Made by a program: the position numbers and the translations under genes
Notes under the pieces: generated by a model
Databases searched by the model: none
Told to the model about the DNA's origin: nothing
Seen by the model: only the letters and a program-made list of their open reading frames with translations
Assembly: GCF_028561565.1 (NCBI RefSeq)
Contig: NZ_JAQQTE010000023.1
Location: 124,001 to 188,000 of the forward strand
Length of the DNA stretch: 64,000 bases
Direction: 5' to 3'
From: Gilvibacter sediminis
GTDB taxonomy: Bacteria; Bacteroidota; Bacteroidia; Flavobacteriales; Flavobacteriaceae
Part shown: piece after piece, positions 52,877 to 61,340 of the stretch
Layout of the letters: the number at the start of each line of letters is the position of its first letter
Position numbering within the stretch: position 1 is the first letter of the stretch

Positions 52877-54295
52877 TTAGTTTGTAGGTTCCGGAGCTTT
52901 GCCTCCGCCAAAATGATAGTTTAGTCCAATTCCAAAGGTCAAATAATGGTCATTGCGAGACCCAAAGAAAACATCGTCAATCTTATCGGTAAAAGTCACG
53001 TGATAACCCGCTCTGGCCATAATGGAGAAATTCGGGTTAAGTGTGTACTCAAATCCCGCACCGCCTTGAACTTTAAAGAATCCTTCCCAGTTTTGGAGAA
53101 AGCGTGCCTTTGAGCTATCCACAAAACTCATATATCCACCGCCACCATAAAAGATGGGAGAGAATTTATCGTAAGGCAGTAAACGGAACTGCAAGTTGGC
53201 ATCACCCGTCAACCACCAATAACGATTAGAAATTGCTTTAGAAGAATTAAGTCGAATTATTGATCCCTCGACGCCTACTCTAAAGGCGTCAGAGAGTTTG
53301 TATTGATATCCAAGGCTCGCATTAGCATCGACCTCACTAGAAGAAAAATCTCCATTAATCAAAGCCCCACCGAGATTCACATTTAATACATGTTTTTTCT
53401 CACTGCGCTCCGCAAGCTCGCGTTCATAAAGCCCTGTAGAAGCTTCTAATTCTTTTTCTAATAGATAATTATCTATCAGAGCCTGATCAATATCCTGACC
53501 ATCTTGAGATTGCCAAAGGCCGTCCATAATACCTTCAATGATTAAGGCTTCAACAGCTTTTTCAATGGCCTCAGAAACGGCTAACTGGGTAGGCTCATTC
53601 TTAGTAAAACCGGTCTCGACCTCTAAAAGGCGTTGAAAATTCACATAACGGAAAAGGCTCACATCCACTGCTTGGGATAGAATGGTCTTGGACACATAAA
53701 CCGTTTTAAGAATAGCTCCATTACTGGTCGATACAGCGCGGAGATAAACCGTGATTCGGTCTTGGCGGTAGCGGGTAGAACCCCCAGCTCCAAAATAGCG
53801 TGCTCCTGCTCCACCTGTAAGAATATTGGTGTCATAGGAAATAACGCCTCCCTCTAGAAGTATCCCAGCAAAAAGCAAAGGCTTTAATCTAGGAATGTTC
53901 GCATCTGGATTGGCTTTGCGATAATCGTCACGCGTAGAGCGTATAATATTACGTTCGTTGAGTAGGTTACTCAAATTCTCGCGTTCAATTGGATTGAACC
54001 ACTTTGAATCTTCCAAGGCCTTTATAAGGATGGTCGTAGCTCCTTGTGTAACCGCAGTACTGAAGGTACTACCATTCTCCACGGCTTTATATTGACCCGT
54101 TTGATCCTTGAAGTTATAGACACCTACAACGATAGGTTCGTTGGGTACTGGTAGTTGCTTTAATGTTGTGGTTTGAGTCGATTGCTCTCCAAGGCGTGCC
54201 GATTGAACATCAACGGGCTGATTGAATAATGCCCCGCAGCTATTAAAAAGCACAACAAGAGACAAGAGGAATATCCTCGACAGTAACGTTTTCAT
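52877..54295 (-). CDS. csgG: CsgG secretion channel fused to a C-terminal outer-membrane barrel
   Basis: 472 residues. Lipoprotein signal with C20 (FNS-C). The CsgG domain fills about 30-275: PIVVGVYNFKDQTGQYK, ILIKALEDSKWFNPIERENLSNLL and YLRAVSTSNGAIL. E. coli CsgG is 277 residues; here about 165 more residues follow (about 305-472), which read as eight amphipathic strands of an OmpA-like barrel (VNLGGALINGDFSS, FSIMARAGYHVTF, ending LTFGIGLNYHF). CsgG forms the nonameric export pore for curlin. Nine barrels around a nonamer would need a larger ring, so topology here is worth testing. Confidence 0.9.
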   Translation of the reverse strand: MKTLLSRIFLLSLVVLFNSCGALFNQPVDVQSARLGEQSTQTTTLKQLPVPNEPIVVGVYNFKDQTGQYKAVENGSTFSTAVTQGATTILIKALEDSKWFNPIERENLSNLLNERNIIRSTRDDYRKANPDANIPRLKPLLFAGILLEGGVISYDTNILTGGAGARYFGAGGSTRYRQDRITVYLRAVSTSNGAILKTVYVSKTILSQAVDVSLFRYVNFQRLLEVETGFTKNEPTQLAVSEAIEKAVEALIIEGIMDGLWQSQDGQDIDQALIDNYLLEKELEASTGLYERELAERSEKKHVLNVNLGGALINGDFSSSEVDANASLGYQYKLSDAFRVGVEGSIIRLNSSKAISNRYWWLTGDANLQFRLLPYDKFSPIFYGGGGYMSFVDSSKARFLQNWEGFFKVQGGAGFEYTLNPNFSIMARAGYHVTFTDKIDDVFFGSRNDHYLTFGIGLNYHFGGGKAPEPTN

Positions 54296-54306
54296 TACTT
54301 AATGAT

Positions 54307-54699
54307 CTAGTTAGGAATGATTATTTGGGTTTGTTCACCCGTAGAGGTATCGAGAATATTGACCACAAGTCCTTCTGCAGAATCGAAAATCTCCAAGGCT
54401 AAAGTACCAAAGCTGTAGGTACCCGCTTCAAGACCATCCCCTAATTGAGAAGTGAACAGACTACGTGTAAGCTGACCCAGTACTTGTCGATTAATGCTTT
54501 CAGCAAAATTATCAAGTGTGGATTGATCATCCCGGAGCGATACATCGTTAAATCCATTTTGAGCATTGGCAGAATTTAGCAACCAATTATAGTTGAAGGT
54601 ATCACCACCGAATGCCGGGTTAACGGCTCGATAAACCAACTCTTGTCCAGAGACAGATTGAGCGATTCCAAAAAGTAAAAGCGTTAGTAAAATCCTCAT
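54307..54699 (-). CDS. csgF: CsgF curli assembly protein
   Basis: 130 residues with signal peptide (1-19, ending SGQ). The mature N-terminus LVYRAVNPAFGGDTFNYNWLLNSANAQ is the CsgF signature (N-P-x-F-G-G and NW-LL), which in E. coli plugs into the CsgG pore. The rest has the typical FxxxLGTYxFGT-like stretch (GTYSFGTLALEIF). Position between csgE and csgG agrees. Confidence 0.95.
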   Translation of the reverse strand: MRILLTLLLFGIAQSVSGQELVYRAVNPAFGGDTFNYNWLLNSANAQNGFNDVSLRDDQSTLDNFAESINRQVLGQLTRSLFTSQLGDGLEAGTYSFGTLALEIFDSAEGLVVNILDTSTGEQTQIIIPN

Positions 54700-54708
54700 G
54701 GGTTAAAG

Positions 54709-55488
54709 CTAATATTTTTTTATGTTATTTTGATCACGTTTTTGCTGTTGTAAGAACCTAATAGTTCGACTAAGTGCAATGTCGGCCATTTCTTTGATGT
54801 AGTCGCTTCTAGGGTTTACGAAAAACTGCCAAACTAGTGTCTCTCCAACCTTGACCTCTACCTTAGTATTTGTTCCTAAAGCAAGCAGTTCTTCGATGGT
54901 AATTATAAACTCTGAATTTACATTCTTGCTCAAATAGTTTGCGTAATATTCGCGATAAAAGTCGCGGGCAGGTCTGGTCTTGGTATTCTCAATTACGAGA
55001 CCCGTTAGAACAATTCCGTCCGGTTCGTCATTGAGTTCCTGTTCATTCTTAACTTCTTCAATCTCGAATTTGAACAGATCAGGATCGTTTTTATCGTCTC
55101 CGTAAAAAACCACTCGGTCCTTACCGACTATTTTCTCGTTCTCATCGTAAATTAAAAGCAGGATGATCTTTCTTCGCTCATCCCTTCTGGGCAGGGTAAT
55201 ACTGTTTAAATTGCGTTTTTCACCGGCAGACAATACAAAGCGCTCTTCTTGGTCCTCCTTGACAGAGCTGCCGTCATCCATCTGAACAAACCCAGACATC
55301 ACATAACGTAAGGATTTGTCAATTGGCGTTTTGTTCTCGCCTGAGGCTACGATGTTGATAAACTCGTCGTTGAAGGAAATGTCGAGCTTGGCTTCAATTT
55401 CTTTATTGTAGATCTGGGCTAGTGTCAGCCCTGAGAATAACATCAGGACGACCGATAAGCAGTATCGTCTTTGTCCTGAGTAGTTCAT
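54709..55488 (-). CDS. csgE: CsgE with CsgH-like N-terminal domain
   Basis: 259 residues, twice the length of E. coli CsgE (129). Signal peptide about 1-25. The N-terminal domain (about 28-135: IEAKLDISFNDEFINIV, SLRYVMSGFVQ, FVLSAGEKRNL, IILLLIYDENEKIVGKDRVV) looks like the beta-sandwich of CsgC/CsgH amyloid inhibitors. The C-terminal part (about 150-259: GLVIENTKTRPARDFYREYYANY, WQFFVNPRSDYI, ALSRTIRFL) is CsgE, the cap that feeds curlin into CsgG. A chaperone/cap fusion would combine amyloid inhibition and delivery in one protein. Ten bases before csgF. Confidence 0.85.
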   Translation of the reverse strand: MNYSGQRRYCLSVVLMLFSGLTLAQIYNKEIEAKLDISFNDEFINIVASGENKTPIDKSLRYVMSGFVQMDDGSSVKEDQEERFVLSAGEKRNLNSITLPRRDERRKIILLLIYDENEKIVGKDRVVFYGDDKNDPDLFKFEIEEVKNEQELNDEPDGIVLTGLVIENTKTRPARDFYREYYANYLSKNVNSEFIITIEELLALGTNTKVEVKVGETLVWQFFVNPRSDYIKEMADIALSRTIRFLQQQKRDQNNIKKY

Positions 55489-55491
55489 GGT

Positions 55492-55986
55492 TTAATTAAA
55501 ACTTCGAACGATGATGGATTGGTTTTGACCTTGCATAGAAACTTTCATGTCTTCGGTAATACTATTACCTCCGTGAAATACAAAGTTTTGGCTTTCTCCT
55601 TCTTGTACAATGGTCAGATTGTGTACACGGCTGTTTAAACTAAAGTCGTTTACCAGGTGATTTGTCCCGCGCTGCACCACTTGTTGATTGATCAAGTCAG
55701 CTCGCAATTGGAGGTTGACAATATTGTCTTGTCCAATTTGAGTGATCGCAAAATTGCTTTGCAAGGCTGAATTATCAATTCGAACATTATTGTTCTCTCC
55801 AATTTGATCAATAAAAACAGTATTGCTTGATTGCTCGGCAATGGCTACATCTGTGCTTTGCTGCTGAGTCTGAGACAAAACCTCCTGCTGTTGCGCAGTA
55901 TTAGTCTCTTCAGTATAAGTTTGCGCTTGAACGCCTCCAATGGAGACTACAAGCAAAAACAATAGGATTCGAATTTCGTTTTTCAT
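55492..55986 (-). CDS. CsgB-like minor curlin (putative nucleator)
   Basis: 164 residues with signal peptide (1-21). After a Gln-rich segment there are five imperfect curlin-type units (FIDQIGENNNV, AITQIGQDNIV, QVVQRGTNHLV, LTIVQEGESQNF, KVSMQGQNQSI). It is much shorter than the two upstream curlins, less Asn/Asp-rich, and located between the subunits and the assembly genes, which matches a CsgB-type nucleator. A nucleator role is inferred. Only three bases before csgE. Confidence 0.78.
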   Translation of the reverse strand: MKNEIRILLFLLVVSIGGVQAQTYTEETNTAQQQEVLSQTQQQSTDVAIAEQSSNTVFIDQIGENNNVRIDNSALQSNFAITQIGQDNIVNLQLRADLINQQVVQRGTNHLVNDFSLNSRVHNLTIVQEGESQNFVFHGGNSITEDMKVSMQGQNQSIIVRSFN

Positions 55987-56024
55987 ATTCAGCGTTAATT
56001 TACATAATTAATTAACGTTATAAT

Positions 56025-56051
56025 GGGCGTGTTCTGTTAAAAAACACGCCC
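56025..56051. other. Strong hairpin between curlin and csgB-like genes
   Basis: Perfect nine-base stem GGGCGTGTT / AACACGCCC with a nine-base loop. It lies 47-73 bases after the curlin stop on the minus strand and has no T run after it, so it is better read as an mRNA-stabilising or attenuating hairpin than as a terminator. Confidence 0.7.
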
Positions 56052-56098
56052 AGTATAATTTATTAGGAGAAACCCTTAGAAAGGATTTCAACGTCTAC

Positions 56099-57355
56099 TT
56101 AGTCGTTTTGAGTAACAACTGAAGAGTTTCCGTTACCTACTTGAGTTACAACACTCATGTGTCCTAACCCGTTTTGAGTAACAGTACTTGTATTGAAGTC
56201 ACCAGTTTGGCTAACTACGCTTTGGTTCAAATCTCCAGTTTGGATCACTCCAGAAATGTTTCCATCTCCGAATTGATCAACATCGCTGAAGTTCTCATCT
56301 CCAAATTGCTTCACATCACTGAAGTTTCCGATTCCCACTTGGGTTACGAAACTGTCATTGCTGAATCCACTTTGAAGAACACTGCTGTTGTTCAGCAGTC
56401 CTTCTTGGTATACATCAGACTCATTTTCGTCACCTACTTGGGCAACTCCTGAACTGTTGTTGTCTCCAAGCTGTACTACATATGAGTAGTTGTCGTTTCC
56501 ATTTTGGTTAACCAAAGATCCGTTAGCATTACCTGTTTGGTAAACTTCAGACCAGTTGTCGTCACCAGTTTGGTTCTGAAAACTACCGTTGAAGTTACCG
56601 TCTTGGATATTGAAGCCAAGGTTGTCGTTACCGGTTTGTGTAGTAACGCTATTGTTATTGTCTCCATATTGACCAGCTCCGGCGTAGTTATCATTACCTG
56701 TTTGGTTCATGTCATTGGTGTTATCATTACCAAACTGTTGGTTCTCTGCAAGATTTCCGTTTCCAACCTGATCTTGGTCGTTGTCGTTATCGTCACCTTG
56801 CTGATCGCTTCCAGCGTAGTTGTCATCACCTTGTTGAAGGATATCGGATTCGTTATCGTTTCCGATTTGACGATTCTCACCTGTATTGTCATCTCCTTCT
56901 TGAGTGACGTTAGAAGTGTTGTCGTTTCCTATTTGTCTAACCCATCCGTAGTTATCGTCAGATCCGTCACCGTCAGCATCACCAAATTGGTTTACGTTTG
57001 CTTCGTTGTCGTTTCCTTCTTGATAAATCTTAGAATAGTTATCGTCGTTAATTGATGCACCTGCGCCAAAACCTTGATACGTATTGGCAGAGTTACCATC
57101 TCCAAGTTGATCAACATCAGATTCGTTATTGTTACCTAGTTGATCCGTATCATTTGCGTTAAGAGATCCTGTTTGGTCAACAGCAGAAGTGTTTTCATCT
57201 CCAACTTGATCAACAGTAGAACCGTTCATAAACCCAGTTTGGTTAACGGTCGAACCGTTCATATTACCAGTTTGAGTTACGGTACTGTTGTTCATTTGAG
57301 CGAAAGACGTTGCTGCGAACAACAGTGCAAATGCACTTAAAATTACTTTTTTCAT
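56099..57355 (-). CDS. Major curlin, 34-repeat form
   Basis: 418 residues from the ATG at 57355, giving a signal peptide (1-20, MKKVILSAFALLFAATSFAQ). The mature part is nearly all 11-residue curlin units of form V-x-Q-x-G-(D/N)-x-N-x-(S/A)-x, about 34 of them. E. coli CsgA has five repeats of about 22, that is ten strands. The unit 61-80 region carries an Asp/Gly-rich insert. The last 25 residues match those of the other curlin (MSVVTQVGNGN, VTQND end). Forms surface amyloid fibres after export by CsgG. Second gene of the curli operon. Confidence 0.92.
   Translation of the reverse strand: MKKVILSAFALLFAATSFAQMNNSTVTQTGNMNGSTVNQTGFMNGSTVDQVGDENTSAVDQTGSLNANDTDQLGNNNESDVDQLGDGNSANTYQGFGAGASINDDNYSKIYQEGNDNEANVNQFGDADGDGSDDNYGWVRQIGNDNTSNVTQEGDDNTGENRQIGNDNESDILQQGDDNYAGSDQQGDDNDNDQDQVGNGNLAENQQFGNDNTNDMNQTGNDNYAGAGQYGDNNNSVTTQTGNDNLGFNIQDGNFNGSFQNQTGDDNWSEVYQTGNANGSLVNQNGNDNYSYVVQLGDNNSSGVAQVGDENESDVYQEGLLNNSSVLQSGFSNDSFVTQVGIGNFSDVKQFGDENFSDVDQFGDGNISGVIQTGDLNQSVVSQTGDFNTSTVTQNGLGHMSVVTQVGNGNSSVVTQND
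56105..57286 (-). repeat. Curlin 11-residue coding repeat array (about 34 units)
   Basis: About 34 successive 33-base coding units with the core Q-x-G-(D/N)-x-N, set apart by small inserts in units 7 and 9. This is a protein-level repeat array, not CRISPR. Confidence 0.9.
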
Positions 57356-57419
57356 AAATATAAAATGTGGGGAATAGCAGTTTCCTGCATAGACCATAAT
57401 TACGATCTGATTTGAACTA

Positions 57420-57440
57420 CTACCTGCCTGGTGCAGGTAG
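57420..57440. other. Hairpin between the two curlin genes
   Basis: Perfect eight-base stem CTACCTGC / GCAGGTAG with a five-base loop. It lies in the 115-base gap between the two curlin genes, with no T run on the minus-strand side. Confidence 0.6.
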
Positions 57441-57470
57441 CAGATCAAACCTGAGATCAATTAATAATAA

Positions 57471-58595
57471 TTAGTCGTTTTGTGTAACAGAGCTCATGTT
57501 TCCGTTACCTGTTTGAAGAACAACTGACATGTGCTGAGTTCCGTTTTGAGAAACTGTGCTCATGTTAGAGTTTCCAATTTGGTCAACATCAGACATGTTG
57601 TTGAATCCATCTTGAGTAACATAAGACTCGTTCAAGTCTCCAGCTTGGTCAGCAGTAGAAACGTTTTCGTCTCCAGTCTGAGTAGCGTTAGCGATGTTGT
57701 CGTTTCCGATAGATGTGTTCTGAGCGTCGTTCAAGTCTCCGAACTGTCCAATATAAGCACTGTTTCCGTCACCTACTTGGTAGTTTCCGAAGAATCCTCC
57801 GTTAGCGTCGTTCATGTCACCAACTTGCTCGATAGCAGAAACGTTCATGTTCCCGTACTGTCCAGTACCAGAGTTGTTGTCATTTCCGATAGAAGAGTTA
57901 GTAGCGGTGTTCATGTCTCCCTCCTGGTTGATACCCCAGATAAGGCTAGAACCACCACCTAAGTTACGCTCACCATCTTGTAGAGATGAAGCCGTGTTAG
58001 AATCACCAGTTTGGGTGATCTTGAACTGGTTCTGAAGTCCGTTTTGTCTTAGGTTGTCCATAACGTTGTTGTTACCAACTTGGTCAACATCAGCGTTGTT
58101 TTCATCACCTGTTTGGTAAACACCCCAGAAACCACCGTTAGCGATGTTTCCTACACCGTCTTGGAAAATGTCAGAAACGTTGTCTGCACCGTCTTGACGA
58201 GTACCAGCGTTGTTTCCATCTCCCAAAGAAGTAGTGTTGGCTAAGTTGCGCTCACCAGTTTGGTAAGTACCCCAGATAAGTCCGGCACCACCACCTTGGT
58301 TACCATTACCTTCTTGGTAAGTGTTAGAGTCGTTGTCAGTTCCCGACTGAGTAGTACGGAATTGGTTGTTGTTTCCAATTTGATCAACGTCAGAATCGTT
58401 GGTAGTACCATTTTGCTCTACAAGAGAGTTGTTGGCATCACCAATTTGGTCAACGTCAGAGTTGTTCATGAAACCAGTTTGAGTAACGGTAGATGCGTTC
58501 GCATTACCGTCCTGGAATACATCACTATTGTTCATCTGTGCAAAACCCACAGTTCCAACCAATAGTGCTGCTGCGCTTAAAATTACTTTTTTCAT
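57471..58595 (-). CDS. Major curlin with duplicated 112-residue super-repeat
   Basis: 374 residues, signal peptide 1-20 (MKKVILSAAALLVGTVGFAQ). About 29 curlin units of 11 residues, interrupted by Gly-rich turns (GGGAGLIWG, NGGFWG, GGGSSLIWG, NGGFFG). Residues 77-176 and 189-288 are two copies of one block, offset by exactly 112 residues. Three units lack the Gln and read S-x-G (TTSLG, NSSIG, NTSIG). Aromatic turns of this kind are not found in E. coli CsgA. First gene of the curli operon; the shared C-terminal end with the other curlin implies a common origin. Confidence 0.92.
   Translation of the reverse strand: MKKVILSAAALLVGTVGFAQMNNSDVFQDGNANASTVTQTGFMNNSDVDQIGDANNSLVEQNGTTNDSDVDQIGNNNQFRTTQSGTDNDSNTYQEGNGNQGGGAGLIWGTYQTGERNLANTTSLGDGNNAGTRQDGADNVSDIFQDGVGNIANGGFWGVYQTGDENNADVDQVGNNNVMDNLRQNGLQNQFKITQTGDSNTASSLQDGERNLGGGSSLIWGINQEGDMNTATNSSIGNDNNSGTGQYGNMNVSAIEQVGDMNDANGGFFGNYQVGDGNSAYIGQFGDLNDAQNTSIGNDNIANATQTGDENVSTADQAGDLNESYVTQDGFNNMSDVDQIGNSNMSTVSQNGTQHMSVVLQTGNGNMSSVTQND
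57732..58367 (-). repeat. Two copies of a 100-residue curlin super-repeat, period 112 residues (336 bases)
   Basis: Copy A covers 58068-58367 and copy B 57732-58031. Each begins NQF(R/K), holds GGG-x-x-LIWG at +24, (S/A)G-T-x-Q at about +54 and NGGF(W/F)G at +77. Offsets are the same in each case. Confidence 0.88.
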
Positions 58596-58949
58596 AATTG
58601 TTTGATTTAAAGTATAAGGATTAGGAATTAGTATTCAATAATAAGGAATCGCCTGCGCGAGAGGGTGTGTGTTTGGTAAAATTTGGCAATGTATTTCCGG
58701 TCACGCCTGTTTGCGATTTTTAATTAATTGTTTTTCAGCATGTTAATTCGCAGCTTTTGTGAGTTAGCCCCGAATTCAATTTGGGATGTGTTGATGTTTA
58801 GTAGCTCTGAACTTCTCGTTTTACATGAGCCACAGGGGGAGTTTGCGTTTTAAAGCGGAATAAATATAGGGAAGATTCTACGTAGGAAAAAAGGGGTAAA
58901 TCCTGTTGATTTTTACAAAGGTTTAAATTGTAGGACAACCCTTACTCGA

Positions 58950-58988
58950 AGTTAAAAATTAGCCGACCTTCGACCTAATTTTGTCGGC
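58950..58988 (-). terminator. Probable terminator of the GSIII gene
   Basis: On the minus strand: six-base stem GCCGAC / GTCGGC with a 15-base loop, then TAATTTTTAAC. Lies about 108 bases after the GSIII stop. The stem is short, so strength is uncertain. Confidence 0.5.
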
Positions 58989-59069
58989 GAAAAACCAATA
59001 TCTTTCGATATTTTGAAATGTTAATTTTTTGTTAATTCCTACAAAAGCGCGAAATCGTTTTCGTACACC

Positions 59070-59093
59070 ACGTAGAACTACGTAGTTCTACGT
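59070..59093. repeat. 24-bp perfect palindrome near the GSIII stop
   Basis: ACGTAGAACTAC then its exact mirror GTAGTTCTACGT. It is made of three ACGTAG-type cores. A second TTCTACGTA occurs at 58876-58884. No T run follows on either side, so a protein-binding site is more likely than a terminator. Confidence 0.8.
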
Positions 59094-59095
59094 AT

Positions 59096-61279
59096 CTAAT
59101 TTGTAAAAAGTAGCTCCCTGTACTTGGTTAGGGGCCAAAGCTGATCATCCACCAACAGCTCTAACTTATCACAATTCTTTCTAACTGACTGAATATGAGG
59201 GAGTACAGTCTCGCAATAGGCCATTGCTCTTTCACTTGCACTGAGCACATTGGCTTGCTTTCGAGCCTCAATCATAGCAGCAACTCCCTGATTGATCTCT
59301 CTGATGTAGCCCGAAATCTGCTCTAATAAGCGTAAGGGTTCTTCGGTATATTCATTTGTGGTTTTGCCGTACACGGCTTTTAGACCAGAAATATTCTCAA
59401 GCAAGACATTCTGATATCTTATGGCTGTAGGAACGACATGGTTTCGGGCAATATCTCCAAGCACTCTGGCCTCGATCTGAATACGTAAGGCATACTCCTC
59501 CATTTCGATCTCATAGCGCGCTTCAACTTCGGTCTTACTCAGAATTCCAAGCGATTCAAAAAGAGCAACACTCGACGCACTAATCTTAGCTTTTAAAGCC
59601 TCTGGAGTATTCTTGGCGTTTGAAAGTTTGCGTTTCTTAGCTTCCTTCTCCCAAGCTTCCCCATAACCATCGCCTTCAAAACGAATGCGTTTGGCGTCCT
59701 TAATATACTCTCTCAGCACATTAAAGATGGCATCGTCCTTTTTCATGCCCTTCTGATCAATTAGCGCATCGACTTCAAGCTTGAAGTCCTGAAGCTGTTT
59801 AGCAACTATAGCATTGAGTACGGTCATAGAGTTCGCACAATTAGCACTACTGCCCACAGCTCTAAATTCAAATTTGTTCCCCGTAAAGGCAAAAGGTGAA
59901 GTTCTATTGCGGTCTGTGTTGTCTAATAAGATCTCAGGGATCTTCCCTACTACGTTGAGTTTAAGCTCGGTTTTTTCTTGCGGTGACAATTTACCGCTGG
60001 TTACTTTTTCAAGTTCATCAAGTACAGCTGTGAGTTGTGACCCAATAAAGACGGAGATTATCGCAGGAGGCGCTTCATTAGCACCTAGTCTATGATCATT
60101 CCCTGCACTGGCTATTGAAGCACGTAAAAGCGCTTCATGAGTATTCACAGCTTTAATCGTATTAATAAAGAAGGTAAGAAACTGTAAGTTCTTCATTGGC
60201 GTGCTCCCGGGGCTGAGCAAATTGACGCCCGTATTGGTTTGCAAAGACCAGTTGTTGTGTTTTCCAGAACCGTTGATCCCGGCAAAAGGTTTCTCGTGGA
60301 AAAGCACCTTAAAGTGATGTCGTTTGGCCACCTTGTCCATCACATCCATTAATAAGGAGTTGTGATCTACAGCCAAATTAGCCTCTTCAAAAATAGGAGC
60401 CAACTCAAATTGGTTAGGCGCGACCTCATTGTGACGTGTTTTTACAGGAACACCCAACAGCATACACTCACGCTCTAAGTCGCGCATAAAATTCAATGCC
60501 CGTGATGGAATAGATCCAAAATAGTGATCGTCCAACTGTTGTCCCTTCGCAGATGCGTGTCCTAATAAGGTACGTCCCGCCAACATAATATCCGGTCGTG
60601 AAGCTGCCAAAGCCGCATCGATCAAAAAATATTCTTGCTCCCAACCTAAAGTAGCATTAACCTTACTGACGTTCTTATCAAAATAACGTGCTACTGAAGT
60701 TGCAGCGGCATCTACCGCTTGTAAAGCTCTTAATAAAGGAGTCTTATAATCCAAGGCTTCACCCGTATAGGAAACAAATACGGTGGGAACACAGAGCGTA
60801 GTTCCATAGACAAATGCCGGAGAGGTTGGGTCCCATGCAGTATAACCTCGGGCTTCAAAGGTATTTCTGATTCCACCATGTGGGAAGCTGCTCGCATCAG
60901 GCTCTTGCTGTACTAACTGACTTGCGCCGAGTTTTTCTATAACGGAACCGTCTGCCTGCGTTTCAAAAAAGGCATCGTGCTTCTCCGCAGTGGAACCGGT
61001 TAAAGGCTGAAACCAATGCGTATAATGTGTCGCTCCTTTAGATATGGCCCATTCCTTCATTCCTGCAGCGATATGACCAGCCGTTTGCCTATCGATCTTA
61101 TCACCCTTTTCAATAGCTGCCAGAATGGTTTGATAAGCGTCTGAGGTTAAGTACTGACGCATGGCCGAATCATTGAATACATGTTTGGCAAAGAGTTCGG
61201 AGCGGCGTCCGGTCTCTTCTACCTTAATAGTATCGCGTTGAAGTGCCGTTTGCAAAGCATTGAATCTGATCTGTGCCAT
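59096..61279 (-). CDS. glnN: Glutamine synthetase type III
   Basis: 727 residues from the ATG at 61279 (MAQIRFNALQTAL), the usual GSIII start; the six-residue extension to 61297 lies over the promoter. GSIII-specific features: large size, the N-terminal MKEWAISKGATHYTHWFQP segment, the catalytic core with GWEQEYFLID, ARHNEVAPNQFELAP-like stretch (RHNEVAPNQFELAPIFEE), and NGSGKHNNWSLQ. Makes glutamine from glutamate, ammonia and ATP. GSIII is the main or second GS of many Bacteroidota. Divergent from the GSII gene across about 190 bases that hold several symmetric elements. Confidence 0.97.
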   Translation of the reverse strand: MAQIRFNALQTALQRDTIKVEETGRRSELFAKHVFNDSAMRQYLTSDAYQTILAAIEKGDKIDRQTAGHIAAGMKEWAISKGATHYTHWFQPLTGSTAEKHDAFFETQADGSVIEKLGASQLVQQEPDASSFPHGGIRNTFEARGYTAWDPTSPAFVYGTTLCVPTVFVSYTGEALDYKTPLLRALQAVDAAATSVARYFDKNVSKVNATLGWEQEYFLIDAALAASRPDIMLAGRTLLGHASAKGQQLDDHYFGSIPSRALNFMRDLERECMLLGVPVKTRHNEVAPNQFELAPIFEEANLAVDHNSLLMDVMDKVAKRHHFKVLFHEKPFAGINGSGKHNNWSLQTNTGVNLLSPGSTPMKNLQFLTFFINTIKAVNTHEALLRASIASAGNDHRLGANEAPPAIISVFIGSQLTAVLDELEKVTSGKLSPQEKTELKLNVVGKIPEILLDNTDRNRTSPFAFTGNKFEFRAVGSSANCANSMTVLNAIVAKQLQDFKLEVDALIDQKGMKKDDAIFNVLREYIKDAKRIRFEGDGYGEAWEKEAKKRKLSNAKNTPEALKAKISASSVALFESLGILSKTEVEARYEIEMEEYALRIQIEARVLGDIARNHVVPTAIRYQNVLLENISGLKAVYGKTTNEYTEEPLRLLEQISGYIREINQGVAAMIEARKQANVLSASERAMAYCETVLPHIQSVRKNCDKLELLVDDQLWPLTKYRELLFTN

Positions 61280-61340
61280 GGTTCTGATTTTTGACAAAAA
61301 TACAATTTAAAGCAGTCAAAACTACGATTAAAACAAAATG

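Larger units (their letters stand above)
58596..59095. other. 500-base intergenic region before the curli operon
   Basis: No gene. It should hold the curli promoter on the minus strand, yet I find no good TTG/TANNTTTG pair for it. Present are a T-rich-flanked hairpin with stem GCCGAC / GTCGGC that probably ends the GSIII transcript, the palindrome at 59070-59093, and an isolated copy of its half motif TTCTACGTA at 58876-58884. Confidence 0.6.

Noticed and set aside
56504-57055. 183-residue plus-strand frame inside the curlin gene
   Set aside because: It is a shadow of the 33-base coding repeat on the other strand; its protein is a low-complexity V/S/I mixture with no start signals.
56105-58535. 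Possible CRISPR or tandem DNA repeats
   Set aside because: Units are in frame, of 33 bases with variable third positions, and encode the curlin motif; there are no constant repeats with unique spacers.
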